Numbered from the stretch's first letter, positions 50,459-57,676 are shown. The stretch: 64,000 bases of DNA from a virus (IMGVR_UViG_3300048818_000054:35946-99945); one strand, 5' to 3'. Numbers and translations: made by a program. The notes: generated by a model not told the origin, from the sequence alone.

Positions 50459-51327
50459 TATGCGTGCGCCTTGTCGGTCGCTTGCTTTTTGGCCTCTTTG
50501 ACCGTCGCGTCCTGAGCCGCCTTGTCATAGATTTTCTTGTGGACGGCCGTGGCGATCTGCATCTGCAAGTCCTTGGGCAAGCTGTTGAATGTCCCACAGA
50601 TAACAGCTAGGGCGACGTTCCGCAACTTCGCGCCCGCAATGCCCATACCGGCCTTCATGGCGAGGTCATAATCCTTGACCTCATGGCCGATCAAAGCGGT
50701 CACGTCATCGCCCGCGATCTTCATGCACTTCTTCATGGCCGTGGTGTACGCGCCGAACTCGTCCGGCATGAGCATGAGATTGACCGCGATCGGGCGCTCG
50801 ACCTTCTCGACGCTGATTGCAATGCCATCGGAAGGGTTGAAGTCGGGAACCTTCAAAAGCTCAAGCACGCTGATTTGCTGGTCCTCCCCAATGCCGGTCA
50901 TGCTCCTGATCTCGGCCACGGTGTAGACCTTGTGAAGGTCCACCAAGAGACGGGCAAGGCGAATGGGGATATTCTGGCCGCGCAGATTGTTCATTGACAG
51001 CGTGCGGACCTTGGCGACCGTTTCGTCATAGGACACAACGATGATGGCAATCTTCTTGAGGCCGGCGATCTTCGCGCCCTTCCAGCGGTGCTCGCCGTCA
51101 ACGATCAAGAACTTGTCGGGGAAGCCGGGCTTTGGACGAACCAAGATCGGCTGGTTCATGCCTTCGGCTTTCACCTGAGCGACAAGGGTTTCGAAAAACT
51201 CGACCTCCATGTCATTTGGGTTGTAATTGTTCGGTTCGACGTTTTCGATCGGTACGATCCGAAAGTCGATAGACCCTTCCTCGGCCTCTAGGGCGGGCTG
51301 GGGCTTCTTCACCAATTTAAGGGGCAT
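50458..51327 (-). CDS. ParB/sulfiredoxin-fold protein
   Basis: 289 residues. IVDGEHRWKGAK (G78-E79-H80-R81) and the preceding PILVRPKP strand form the ParB N-terminal (ParB/Srx) nucleotide-binding motif, with NNLRGQNIPIRLARLL following as in ParB domains. Known members use CTP to slide on DNA or have nuclease activity. No ParA is present. In phages, ParB-like genes often lie next to terminase genes, as here, where a role in DNA packaging or replication is suspected. It overlaps both neighbours. Confidence 0.7.
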   Translation of the reverse strand: MPLKLVKKPQPALEAEEGSIDFRIVPIENVEPNNYNPNDMEVEFFETLVAQVKAEGMNQPILVRPKPGFPDKFLIVDGEHRWKGAKIAGLKKIAIIVVSYDETVAKVRTLSMNNLRGQNIPIRLARLLVDLHKVYTVAEIRSMTGIGEDQQISVLELLKVPDFNPSDGIAISVEKVERPIAVNLMLMPDEFGAYTTAMKKCMKIAGDDVTALIGHEVKDYDLAMKAGMGIAGAKLRNVALAVICGTFNSLPKDLQMQIATAVHKKIYDKAAQDATVKEAKKQATDKAHA

Positions 51328-52288
51328 CGGTAGTTCCTTCGTCTTCGTCGCGGGTGTGGAGCACTCGTTGCTCGATCTTGGCGTGCAGCACGTCAGACAG
51401 ACGATAGTTCATCGGGTCCGGCCTGCACATACCATCTTCCAACAGGTCGCGGCGGTTTACAAGCCAGCGATCTTTCCAATAGTCGGTCTGTTGGGCGAGG
51501 CCATGCGTCAGCTTCTTGCCGGGGTCTTTCGACGCTCCGGTCAAAACCGCCTTCGAATTCTTGTGGGTTTGGAGAATGTAGACGCCGGCTCCGTCTGGCG
51601 CGAGCCCGCAGTCTTCAAGCCCGCGCGCGTGCAGGCGGTTGTACTGGGCGGCTTTGCCGTGCAGGGTCTTGATGACCACGGCCATAATCATGATGCTGAA
51701 TTGAAGCTCGTACACTCGAAGCACTTCGGACGATGTAGCGAGCAAGGTCAAAAGTTTGCCGCCCGTCAGCAAGCCGAACTCGGCCAACGGAATGCAGCGG
51801 ATAATAGACTGAACCATTTCTGACGTGTTCGATCCGTTCTTGTCCGCGCCGCTGATCCCTACCTTGCCGCCAGCCCAATCCGAAAAGAAGCCCCACGGCG
51901 TCGGCGTGCCGGTCATCGCCCAAAGGCCGAGGAAGCACCCGGACTCACCGTCGAACAGCATCCATTGCGCGCCTCTGCCCATCGCCTGAACCGATTGGTT
52001 CTGATCGGCCGACGATAGAATGACGCGGAAGTAATTGAAGATGGCGCGGTCTTGCGTCGTGACTACCTTCCGCAAGATGGGCTTGATGGCGAACGGGTTG
52101 AACGGTCGCACAAGCGACATGGCGAGCGGTTCGATATCCGAAAGCTCTTTCATCCAGCCATAGACGAAACTGGCTTCATGCGACGGGTGATAGCTGGCGG
52201 ACTTGCGGTCAAGGTGACCTGTCGGCGGCTTATACGCTCGCATGTGATTTCCAAATTGGAGCGGGGCGCGCTCACCGATGAACGCCAT
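51317..52288 (-). CDS. DUF4338 / DruA-like protein
   Basis: 323 residues. The middle part resembles DUF4338, the family of Druantia protein DruA: CFLGLWAMTGTPTPWGFFSDW, RCIPLAEFGLLTGGKLLTLL, and VVIKTLHGKAAQYNRL followed by GVYIL. DruA-like proteins are part of an anti-phage system in bacteria but also occur in phages, where the role is unknown. It starts with ATG and overlaps the ParB-like gene by 11 bases, in the packaging cluster. The match was made by eye and is moderate. Confidence 0.55.
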   Translation of the reverse strand: MAFIGERAPLQFGNHMRAYKPPTGHLDRKSASYHPSHEASFVYGWMKELSDIEPLAMSLVRPFNPFAIKPILRKVVTTQDRAIFNYFRVILSSADQNQSVQAMGRGAQWMLFDGESGCFLGLWAMTGTPTPWGFFSDWAGGKVGISGADKNGSNTSEMVQSIIRCIPLAEFGLLTGGKLLTLLATSSEVLRVYELQFSIMIMAVVIKTLHGKAAQYNRLHARGLEDCGLAPDGAGVYILQTHKNSKAVLTGASKDPGKKLTHGLAQQTDYWKDRWLVNRRDLLEDGMCRPDPMNYRLSDVLHAKIEQRVLHTRDEDEGTTDAP

Positions 52289-52344
52289 CCCAACCGGGAA
52301 GGTCGGGGCCGAGCCACTTCGAGCCCCGCGAAGAATTCAGTCTC

Positions 52345-52857
52345 TCAAAAAGGAATGGCGTCGTCAAGCGCCTTCGCGCTGACCGGCCACGGCCAGAACT
52401 CTTTCCAGCGGACGTTGGCGTTGACGGACGGTTCATATTCTCGCGCGTCAATCGTCGAACTGTCTGGCAGGATATGCGTCGTCTTGATGCCGGGCCTATG
52501 TTCGTGCAACCAGCGGGTCAATTTGCCGGCGCGATGGCATTCGCACGGTTTGCCTTCCGAGCACATGAGCGCAACGCGCTTCTCTTTCGAAAGCTCTGCG
52601 ATCTTCAACATTTGAGCGGTGAAAGCTGTTTGCGATATCGGCTCGGTCGTGAGGCCGCCGAGCGACGTTCCACCATAGAGGTATTTGACGCCGTATTTGT
52701 TCGTCAGACCGATCAAGTTGTCGCGTGAGAAATGAGGGAAGCGCGAAGTAGGGCGTGACCGCACGTCAATCAAAACTTCGATCTGATGGGCGACTAAGCG
52801 ATTGCCAAACACGGCGGCGGGGTGGTTCGAATGGCCGATTGTGAAGATTTCAGGCAT
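52345..52857 (-). CDS. DUF488 family protein
   Basis: 170 residues. FTIGHSNHPAAVF at the start, VLIDVRSRPTSRFPHF, the Tyr/Gly segment YLYGGTSLGG, and ALMCSEGKPCECHRAGKL (two cysteines plus HR) are the full signature of DUF488. Function of the family is not established; some members sit near nucleic acid modification genes. ATG with GTAGGATATAACC upstream. The 74-base gap upstream holds two ACTTGCA direct repeats. Confidence 0.8.
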   Translation of the reverse strand: MPEIFTIGHSNHPAAVFGNRLVAHQIEVLIDVRSRPTSRFPHFSRDNLIGLTNKYGVKYLYGGTSLGGLTTEPISQTAFTAQMLKIAELSKEKRVALMCSEGKPCECHRAGKLTRWLHEHRPGIKTTHILPDSSTIDAREYEPSVNANVRWKEFWPWPVSAKALDDAIPF

Positions 52858-52931
52858 GGTTATATCCTACGCGCAAAGGCGTGAAATTGCAAGTGTTTCT
52901 TGCCGTGCGAGTGCAAGTATTTGCAGGCGGA

Positions 52932-53378
52932 TTACTCGAACTTCGCGGGCTGCGGACCTTGGCCTTGGTTCTGATATTTGCCGGTGTAGCCGCGATCGGC
53001 CGGAACGTCGAGCACATGGAAAATCACCTGAGCAATGGGAGAGCCGGCCTGTATGTGCAGGGTTTCCTTGCCGTGGTTCGACAATTCTATGGTCAGATAA
53101 CCAGACCAGCCGGGCTCCGCAACAGTGTTTTGCAGAGCAAGGCCGAGGCGAGCCCACGTCGATTTGTCGTGGACTATGCCCACATAATCGAGCGGCATGT
53201 TGAACCGCTCAACGGTTGACGCCAGCGAAAAACCGCCCGGCTCAAGCCATACCGTCTCAGCGATGCGGATATCGTAACCAGCCACGCTGACGCCGTATGA
53301 CAATCCGAACGCCACGGTGCGGTCGCAAAACGGTTGCAACGGCTGGCGCATCCATAGAGTTTTGCCGGAAACTATCAT
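52932..53378 (-). CDS. dCTP deaminase / dUTPase-family protein
   Basis: 148 residues from the ATG overlapping the preceding TGA. DKSTWARLGLALQNTVAEPG, then WSGYLTIELSN and AGSPIAQVIFHVLD form the conserved core of dCTP deaminases (trimeric dUTPase fold). It would convert dCTP to dUTP, feeding dUMP and then dTMP synthesis; the ThyX-like and MazG-like genes nearby fit this pathway. Substrate choice between dCTP and dUTP cannot be decided by eye. Confidence 0.75.
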   Translation of the reverse strand: MIVSGKTLWMRQPLQPFCDRTVAFGLSYGVSVAGYDIRIAETVWLEPGGFSLASTVERFNMPLDYVGIVHDKSTWARLGLALQNTVAEPGWSGYLTIELSNHGKETLHIQAGSPIAQVIFHVLDVPADRGYTGKYQNQGQGPQPAKFE

Positions 53379-53647
53379 GACACGATACGATGGGGCGCGC
53401 CGTGATGCTCCATGCAATTCACCGCTATGCCGGCGACCTTGCGGATCATTTCGAGAGCCTCAAGCTCCGGGGCCTTGGCTCCTGACCAGAGCTTGCGCGC
53501 GCGGGCGGCATACTCTTCGATCAAAAGGATTTGCTCGCCAATGCTGAGCGGGCGCTGCCCTTGGGCGTCTCCCCACATAGCGATCTGATAGGCGCGTTCT
53601 GTGTCGATAGCCTCATAGACTTCTTGACGTGTTGCGGCCATTTTCAT
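53375..53647 (-). CDS. hypothetical protein, 90 residues
   Basis: ATG overlapping the upstream stop (ATGA); a longer frame upstream is shadow sequence. The product has ERAYQIAMWGDAQGQRPLSI, EQILLIEEYAARARKLW and EMIRKVAGIAVNCMEHHGAP, a helical pattern I associate with small phage proteins in nucleotide-metabolism clusters, but no function is known. Coupled on both sides. Confidence 0.6.
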   Translation of the reverse strand: MKMAATRQEVYEAIDTERAYQIAMWGDAQGQRPLSIGEQILLIEEYAARARKLWSGAKAPELEALEMIRKVAGIAVNCMEHHGAPHRIVS

Positions 53648-54057
53648 GCTGCTAAATCCAAGTGTTTGACTTCGACTGACTCGGGGCCGAAGGCTCGTCG
53701 AATTTCCTTCGCGAGTAACTCGGCCATGGCGACCGATCGGTGACGCCCGCCGTAGCAGGCGAAGGCAACAGCATCGTGCGTCCAAGCAGTTCTCAGACCT
53801 TCGTTCAAAAGGTCATGGTACTGGGGGTCGCACCGGACGTATTCTTGAACGTCGATATCGGTGCCGTCCTGCAAGCGTAGCGCAGAGACGTTATGAGGGT
53901 TTCGAAGTATCCGACAGTCGATCACTGGCACGTTTGCCGGCGCGTGGCTTTCGCCCCCCTTCATCCCGAACGATAGCACCTTCACCAGCGGCTTCGGGTC
54001 GGGTGGCAGGACGCCCGTCAGCTTGACCGACTGAACCACTTCCTTCATTTGCGACAT
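53644..54057 (-). CDS. RapZ C-terminal domain-like protein
   Basis: 137 residues. SFGMKGGESHAPANVPVIDC, then RILRNPHN, and FACYGGRHRSVAMAELLAKE match the C-terminal domain of RapZ (the RNase adaptor that binds glucosamine-6-phosphate and small RNAs), including the C-x-G-G-x-H-R-S loop. The N-terminal P-loop domain of RapZ is absent. Phages carry stand-alone copies of unknown role. It overlaps the upstream gene by 167 bases in another frame. Confidence 0.7.
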   Translation of the reverse strand: MSQMKEVVQSVKLTGVLPPDPKPLVKVLSFGMKGGESHAPANVPVIDCRILRNPHNVSALRLQDGTDIDVQEYVRCDPQYHDLLNEGLRTAWTHDAVAFACYGGRHRSVAMAELLAKEIRRAFGPESVEVKHLDLAA

Positions 54058-54475
54058 TCGCCTGTTCCTTCATGAAGTCACCGAAAATCTTCTCGAAAAC
54101 GTTGGGTTCCATCAAGCCTTTCCCTGACGCAACGATCTTCGCCGTCACGTCATCGGTGAAGCCTAAATTGATGGCGTCGTCGCGGTTGATAAGCAGCCAT
54201 CGGCCGGTGAAAGCGACGGCAGACATTGCACCTTCGCGCATGATCGAAGGGCGCTTCAATTTCGATGCTTGGTCGATCTCAGCGCAAACGATGCCCTTCG
54301 ACATTGTATCTTCGCACGTCTTGCAGGGCTCGTAGTCAAGGACAAGGTTTTTTGGGGCTTCGCCTTTGAACTTGTTGCCAAGCAAGGCTAGCTCACCCTT
54401 CGGCTTCGTACACCAAAAGCAAATGGGAACGGTCGGGTTGACGCAGAATTTCGGGTGGAGAACAAGGGCAGACAT
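53891..54475 (-). CDS. hypothetical protein with Cys pairs
   Basis: 194 residues. Two cysteine pairs (C19-x2-C22 in CFWCTKP and C51-x2-C54 in CKTCEDT) suggest a zinc ribbon in the first 60 residues; a compact domain to about residue 140 follows (GRWLLINRDDAINLGF). The last 55 residues overlap the RapZ-like gene and look like low-complexity read-through. The ATG follows a hairpin GAAAC-ATGAG-GTTTC with the ribosome site in its loop, and a promoter TTGACG-17-TAGTCT lies upstream. Confidence 0.55.
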   Translation of the reverse strand: MSALVLHPKFCVNPTVPICFWCTKPKGELALLGNKFKGEAPKNLVLDYEPCKTCEDTMSKGIVCAEIDQASKLKRPSIMREGAMSAVAFTGRWLLINRDDAINLGFTDDVTAKIVASGKGLMEPNVFEKIFGDFMKEQANVANEGSGSVGQADGRPATRPEAAGEGAIVRDEGGRKPRAGKRASDRLSDTSKPS

Positions 54476-54476
54476 T

Positions 54477-54528
54477 GAAACCTCATGTTTCGAAGTTTCA
54501 GACTAGATTAGGCGCGTTGCATCGTCAA
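54477..54528 (-). promoter_or_regulatory. sigma70-type promoter with SD hairpin, no CtrA box
   Basis: On the - strand TTGACG (54523-54528), 17 nt, TAGTCT (54500-54505), then the hairpin GAAAC-ATGAG-GTTTC (54477-54491) carrying the ribosome site. No TTAACCAT-like box is found at the standard distance. Confidence 0.6.
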
Positions 54529-54843
54529 GCGCGAAGATAGGAACAGGAACGATTTCTTTGCGACCACGGACTCTAGGTCCAACTGTTTGGTCTTGGCGGC
54601 GCGGATGGCTGATTGCGTCTTGCGGTGTTCGGTGATCTCGTTTCGATCAAGGGCCTCAAGCTCATAGCCGAGGTATCCCAACACGCGTTCCAGAATTTCA
54701 ACGTCGCCGGCTGTCTGGCCCGCTTCGATGCGACGGAGGGTCGATCGATTTACTTTGGCTTCGACCGCCAAGGTGCGTTGAGTGATGCGTTTCTCGCTAC
54801 GAAGAGTGCGGATCAAACCGCCCCAAAAATTTGCAGAACTCAT
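54508..54843 (-). CDS. XRE-family transcription regulator
   Basis: 111 residues. Residues 8-60 form a classic XRE helix-turn-helix: LIRTLRSEKRITQRTLA, then AKVNRSTLRRIEAGQ and a final helix ILERVLGYLGYELEAL. The chosen ATG has GAGG nine bases upstream; another ATG five codons earlier has none. One copy of the 14-bp palindrome lies 19 bases upstream of the start, so the protein may bind it and control itself and the other six sites. The C-terminal 45 residues are basic and helical. Confidence 0.75.
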   Translation of the reverse strand: MSSANFWGGLIRTLRSEKRITQRTLAVEAKVNRSTLRRIEAGQTAGDVEILERVLGYLGYELEALDRNEITEHRKTQSAIRAAKTKQLDLESVVAKKSFLFLSSRLTMQRA

Positions 54844-54861
54844 GTCAGTGAGCCTCATTTG

Positions 54862-54875
54862 TGCAACTAGTTGCA
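54862..54875. promoter_or_regulatory. 14-bp palindrome copy 6
   Basis: TGCAACTAGTTGCA directly upstream of the XRE regulator gene (flanks give GTGCAACTAGTTGCAC, 16-bp symmetric). Likely autoregulatory operator. Confidence 0.85.
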
Positions 54876-54924
54876 CAGATTGGCACACTCCCGAGCCCGA
54901 GGCAAGCTACCTATGGGGAAAAAT

Positions 54925-55278
54925 TCAGTCGAAGCCACAAGCGTTTGTGCCATGCACGGTGCAGTCAACAATTGTGGCGCAACCGCATAGGGCAAGCGAC
55001 CTCCTGGTAGGGGCGCGAATCACGCAGCCGATCATGGCGCCGCTTGCGGCCGAATTGATGCAATTCGAATAAGGCTGTCGAAGATCGTCCAAAAGCTTGT
55101 CCTGCTTGACGGCGCGGTCGAACCTCATGCGCTCGATTTGCTCCTTGCGCTGATCGTTCGCCGCCGCGGCGTTGGCGTCCATTTGCGTCTGCGCCGCATC
55201 ATTGGCCGCATTGCGAACGGCGTGAAGATTGGCCGGCGTGAAGCCATCGGGATTCGTGTCAACGGAATTTGCGGGCAA
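54925..55278 (-). CDS. hypothetical protein, 117 residues
   Basis: TTG start chosen because AGGAGG lies seven bases upstream; an ATG 29 codons earlier is close to the tRNA-Thr gene and has no ribosome site. The product is polar and helical (LHAVRNAANDAAQTQMDANA, then EQIERMRFDRAVKQDKLL), with several cysteines at the end. The 19-bp sequence holding this ribosome site recurs near the 3' end of the same gene. Function unknown. Confidence 0.5.
   Translation of the reverse strand: MPANSVDTNPDGFTPANLHAVRNAANDAAQTQMDANAAAANDQRKEQIERMRFDRAVKQDKLLDDLRQPYSNCINSAASGAMIGCVIRAPTRRSLALCGCATIVDCTVHGTNACGFD
54995..55013. repeat. 19-bp direct repeat, copy 1
   Basis: AGCGACCTCCTGGTAGGGG (as read on +), identical to 55281-55299, 286 bp apart. 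On the - strand it carries AGGAGG, followed four bases later by a TTG that opens a 42-codon frame ending inside the palindrome copy at 54862. Confidence 0.75.
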
Positions 55279-55280
55279 CG

Positions 55281-55299
55281 AGCGACCTCCTGGTAGGGG
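55281..55299. repeat. 19-bp direct repeat, copy 2
   Basis: Second copy, providing the AGGAGG ribosome site of the 117-residue gene. Confidence 0.75.
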
Positions 55300-55388
55300 A
55301 ATCAGCGCCCCCGAACATCCGCGCGGGGCTCTGTCGTCCCCAACGCCATCTTCCGAACCTGTCATAATGGCTCATTCTGATGCTCCGA

Positions 55389-55463
55389 TGGTGCCCGGTG
55401 GGGGGATCGAACTCCCGACCTCCGGTTTACGAAACCATTGCTCTACCGCTGAGCTAACCGGGC
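55389..55463 (-). tRNA. tRNA-Thr (anticodon CGT)
   Basis: 75 nt including an encoded CCA. The acceptor stem GCCCGGT pairs with ACCGGGC; the D arm has GCTC/GAGC; the anticodon loop TTCGTAA gives CGT for the codon ACG; the T arm contains GTTCGATCC. All stems close, with one mismatch at the outer anticodon pair. It lies between the 117-residue gene and a 109-residue gene, transcribed with them. Confidence 0.9.
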
Positions 55464-55468
55464 CAAGA

Positions 55469-55798
55469 TCACCAGACGCCGATGACTTGTGTGATGGTGG
55501 CAATGCTTGTGATGCCGGCGATGCAGACGGCATTGTAACCGGCCTGCAACGTCATGGTCGTGACGACGTTGCCGAAAGCGTCATGCCCGGTCAAGGTGCC
55601 GGCCTTGTCGCAAATCAAGCCGCGCGTGGGGCCTTGCGTGAGGGGGGTGTTGCCGCCGCTGTCGATCTGCGCCGTGATATCGGCGTAAACGATGGCCGGG
55701 CCGAGCAGGGTCGGCATGTCATAGTCTGACACGTCCGTATAGGACTTGGCTTCCAAGCCCCATTTGAAAACTGGAACGGCAAGTTTCGGGAAGGCCAT
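55469..55798 (-). CDS. hypothetical protein, 109 residues
   Basis: ATG with AGGAGCC upstream, lying between the two tRNA genes. The product (AFPKLAVPVFKWGLEAKSYTD, then AQIDSGGNTPLTQGP, GLICDKAGTLTGHDAFG, ending AGITSIATITQVIGVW) looks like a small beta-rich protein, as seen in capsid decoration or head fibre proteins, but nothing specific can be claimed. Its placement away from the capsid block argues against a major virion role. Confidence 0.55.
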   Translation of the reverse strand: MAFPKLAVPVFKWGLEAKSYTDVSDYDMPTLLGPAIVYADITAQIDSGGNTPLTQGPTRGLICDKAGTLTGHDAFGNVVTTMTLQAGYNAVCIAGITSIATITQVIGVW

Positions 55799-55817
55799 TG
55801 GCGTAGGCTCCTAGAAT

Positions 55818-55894
55818 TGGTTGCGGGAGTAGGATTTGAACCTACGGCCTGTTGGGTATGAGCCAACCGAGCTACCGGGCTGCTCCACCCCGCT
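55818..55894 (-). tRNA. initiator-type tRNA-Met (CAT)
   Basis: 77 nt including CCA. Anticodon loop CTCATAC. Initiator features: position 1 is A and 72 is A, so the first acceptor pair is mismatched; the D stem has A11:T24; the D arm GGAGCAGCCCGGTAGCTC matches bacterial fMet tRNAs almost exactly. The anticodon stem ends in TGG/CCA, so only two of the three G:C pairs of standard initiators are present. Probably a phage initiator tRNA. Confidence 0.8.
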
Positions 55895-55914
55895 AAATCG
55901 AACCTATCAGGCCC

Positions 55915-56784
55915 TCAAGCGTATTGCAAGGTGGCTTCGCCGGGCATGGTCTTCCGAAGCTGCACCCAGCCCACAAGGTTGCCGTGCAAGTGTGGTTGCT
56001 GCCAACCGCTGATCTGGTCGTCAAGCACGTCCGGCGTCGCCTGATGCTCAAACGGGCTGGCGTGCATCGGGTTTGCCGAGGACAGCTTTTCATAAAGCGA
56101 GACTGCGCGATCGACGGTCATGTCAAACCCTTCCACCGTATTATAGCTGGTCGAAGCGCAACGGGCGACCGACAACTTTTTCGCAAGGTCCAAGTCGCGG
56201 ACAACCACGCCGGTTGCACCGGGCGGTGCGAGGAAGGGCAAATGCCACTCGCCGGGCTTCAAAATCTGGACCGGTGCGGCGGTGTGGGCGAATCGCATAC
56301 GTTCAGCAAGCAAGCGCATATGTGGCTCTGCGCCGTCGTGGCAACGAAGTGCCCAAAAGTTCGCCCACTCGGTTGCCGTGATAACGAGGGTGATATGGGT
56401 GTAGGGCTCCAAGAGCCGATTGCAGAGCGACTTATGGACGCCGAGGGCGTGGAGCGAGTCAGCGCGAGCACAAGCGTCGTCACGCGACTTCTTCCACTGA
56501 TATTCCAATTTCGCGATGATGTTCGGGTCCGTAATAAATACGCCCGAGTGCATCCCCTTGCCATCGGCCATCCAATACACCGGCATAGCAGGGTCGTTTA
56601 CGGCTTCGTCCAAGAGCCTCTTGAATGGCAGCGCGCGTGACGATGACGCGTTTCTACCGAACGCACGATGCGTCATGACTTCGGCGTGTATCCAACGCGG
56701 ATAGCGAGAGAGCAGCGTCGTTATCGTAGCCGGGTTACCAGCCGATGAACTTTTCAAAATGGCTTGCGCCGAAAAGGTGGTCAT
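55915..56784 (-). CDS. FAD-dependent thymidylate synthase (ThyX)-like protein
   Basis: 289 residues. THRAFGRNASSSRALP matches the ThyX signature RHR-x2-S-x-N-x2-S-x-R in altered form, and PYTHITLVITATEWANFWALR plus HDGAEPHMRLLAERM match the later FAD/dUMP-binding helices. ThyX makes dTMP from dUMP using folate and FAD; a dCTP deaminase-like gene nearby would supply dUTP. The first arginine and the NE pair of the usual motif differ, as in other phage relatives, so activity may differ. ATG start; the 20-codon reading frame before it may be coupled to it. Confidence 0.65.
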   Translation of the reverse strand: MTTFSAQAILKSSSAGNPATITTLLSRYPRWIHAEVMTHRAFGRNASSSRALPFKRLLDEAVNDPAMPVYWMADGKGMHSGVFITDPNIIAKLEYQWKKSRDDACARADSLHALGVHKSLCNRLLEPYTHITLVITATEWANFWALRCHDGAEPHMRLLAERMRFAHTAAPVQILKPGEWHLPFLAPPGATGVVVRDLDLAKKLSVARCASTSYNTVEGFDMTVDRAVSLYEKLSSANPMHASPFEHQATPDVLDDQISGWQQPHLHGNLVGWVQLRKTMPGEATLQYA

Positions 56785-56839
56785 TTCTTCCTCTTGGGGA
56801 TTGGAATTTCGATGCGTACAGAGCCGTCAGGCAGGACGG

Positions 56840-56950
56840 TCACCTGTCCATCGGCCCGTCGTGAGGATCGCCGCCCTTGCTGACCTCGTAAATCATCACG
56901 CCTAGGAGCGCCACGATCAAAGCCAGCGCCAGCCAATTTTCGAGCATCAT
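56840..56950 (-). CDS. 36-residue membrane peptide
   Basis: Short frame from ATGATG overlapping the TGA of the MazG-like gene. The product MMLENWLALALIVALLGVM then IYEVSKGG is a single hydrophobic segment with a polar tail. A second, 20-codon frame (GTG at 56843, overlapping its stop, to 56781) encodes VLPDGSVRIEIPIPKRKK and ends one base before the ThyX-like ATG; it is too short to judge. Coupled starts suggest both may be translated. Confidence 0.4.
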   Translation of the reverse strand: MMLENWLALALIVALLGVMIYEVSKGGDPHDGPMDR

Positions 56951-57363
56951 TGTGGGCTCTCGCCAAGGCCGGCCTCTGCTTTCTCAAGCTGCCGTTTGAT
57001 AAAGTGCTCGCGATCGAAACCGAGCACGCGATCAATCTCCGTGCGTACTGCGTTATCGAGGCGGACTTCTTTCGCCGCGCAATAAGCGAGCAAGCAGACG
57101 CCGACACCGCCAAGCTCTTGCGGCGGGTCGCCGGGTTTGCGGTCGAACACGCGATCGACAAGCTTGTGTAGCTTGGCGCGCATGAGCGTCTTGTCATGCG
57201 TCTCCGCTTGGGCAAGTTCAAGAGCCTCTTCGCTTAGGCGAAGCACGCGCTCTTCGATGCTGTCGAAAACCTTGTCGCCCCAAGCGCGGCGCACCCATTT
57301 CTCGACCACGATCTGGTCAAGGCCGTAATCTGCCCACGCGGGACCGGTTTCTATCTCAGCCAA
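56947..57363 (-). CDS. MazG-like nucleotide pyrophosphohydrolase
   Basis: 138 residues, TTG start with GGGGGA upstream. ERVLRLSEEALELAQA (E-E-x2-E metal-binding helix) and PPQELGGVGVCLLAYCAA are the two halves of the MazG-like/all-alpha NTP pyrophosphatase fold. Such enzymes hydrolyse (d)NTPs or alarmones and are common in phages, where they may adjust nucleotide pools. It overlaps the downstream small gene and follows the 65-residue membrane protein. Exact substrate unknown. Confidence 0.7.
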   Translation of the reverse strand: MAEIETGPAWADYGLDQIVVEKWVRRAWGDKVFDSIEERVLRLSEEALELAQAETHDKTLMRAKLHKLVDRVFDRKPGDPPQELGGVGVCLLAYCAAKEVRLDNAVRTEIDRVLGFDREHFIKRQLEKAEAGLGESPQ

Positions 57364-57553
57364 AATGCAAAATCCCCCAAGCTATAGCGGCCACGATCGA
57401 CGCACCGAACATAGCGCGCGTGGCATAGCGAATTTCCCGCGCATAGATCAAGAAACCCGGCGCAGCGGTCACGTAGGTTACGGCGCGCACGCCACGTCGC
57501 AAGCGGTCGCGCAGCTTGAAGTCTTCGGACAAAGCAATTGGTAGACTACTCAT
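57356..57553 (-). CDS. 65-residue membrane protein
   Basis: ATG with GGAGGCTGTCGAA upstream; a longer upstream frame crosses the promoter region. Hydrophobic segments at about residues 25-38 and 45-62 (AMFGASIVAAIAWGILHF). First gene of the leftward unit that starts at the divergent promoter near 57600. Function unknown. Confidence 0.55.
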   Translation of the reverse strand: MSSLPIALSEDFKLRDRLRRGVRAVTYVTAAPGFLIYAREIRYATRAMFGASIVAAIAWGILHFG

Positions 57554-57583
57554 TTCGACAGCCTCCGTGCTGAGCGTTGTCCA

Positions 57584-57612
57584 ACAATGGCGACACGCCC
57601 TCTCTCTGTCAA
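57584..57612 (-). promoter_or_regulatory. leftward sigma70-type promoter
   Basis: On the - strand TTGACA (57607-57612, perfect -35), 17 nt, CATTGT (57584-57589, weak -10). Located just upstream of the 65-residue membrane gene and divergent from the + strand gene. Confidence 0.5.
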
Positions 57613-57624
57613 CCAAATTCAGCC

Positions 57625-57653
57625 TTGCGCTTTTTGGGATCATGATTTATGTG
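57625..57653 (+). promoter_or_regulatory. rightward promoter candidate for the only + strand gene
   Basis: TTGCGC (57625-57630), 17 nt, TATGTG (57648-57653), 24 bases before the ATG of the + strand gene. Only partial match to consensus. Confidence 0.45.
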
Positions 57654-57676
57654 AGCCGGGTCGAAAGGGGGTTTCC

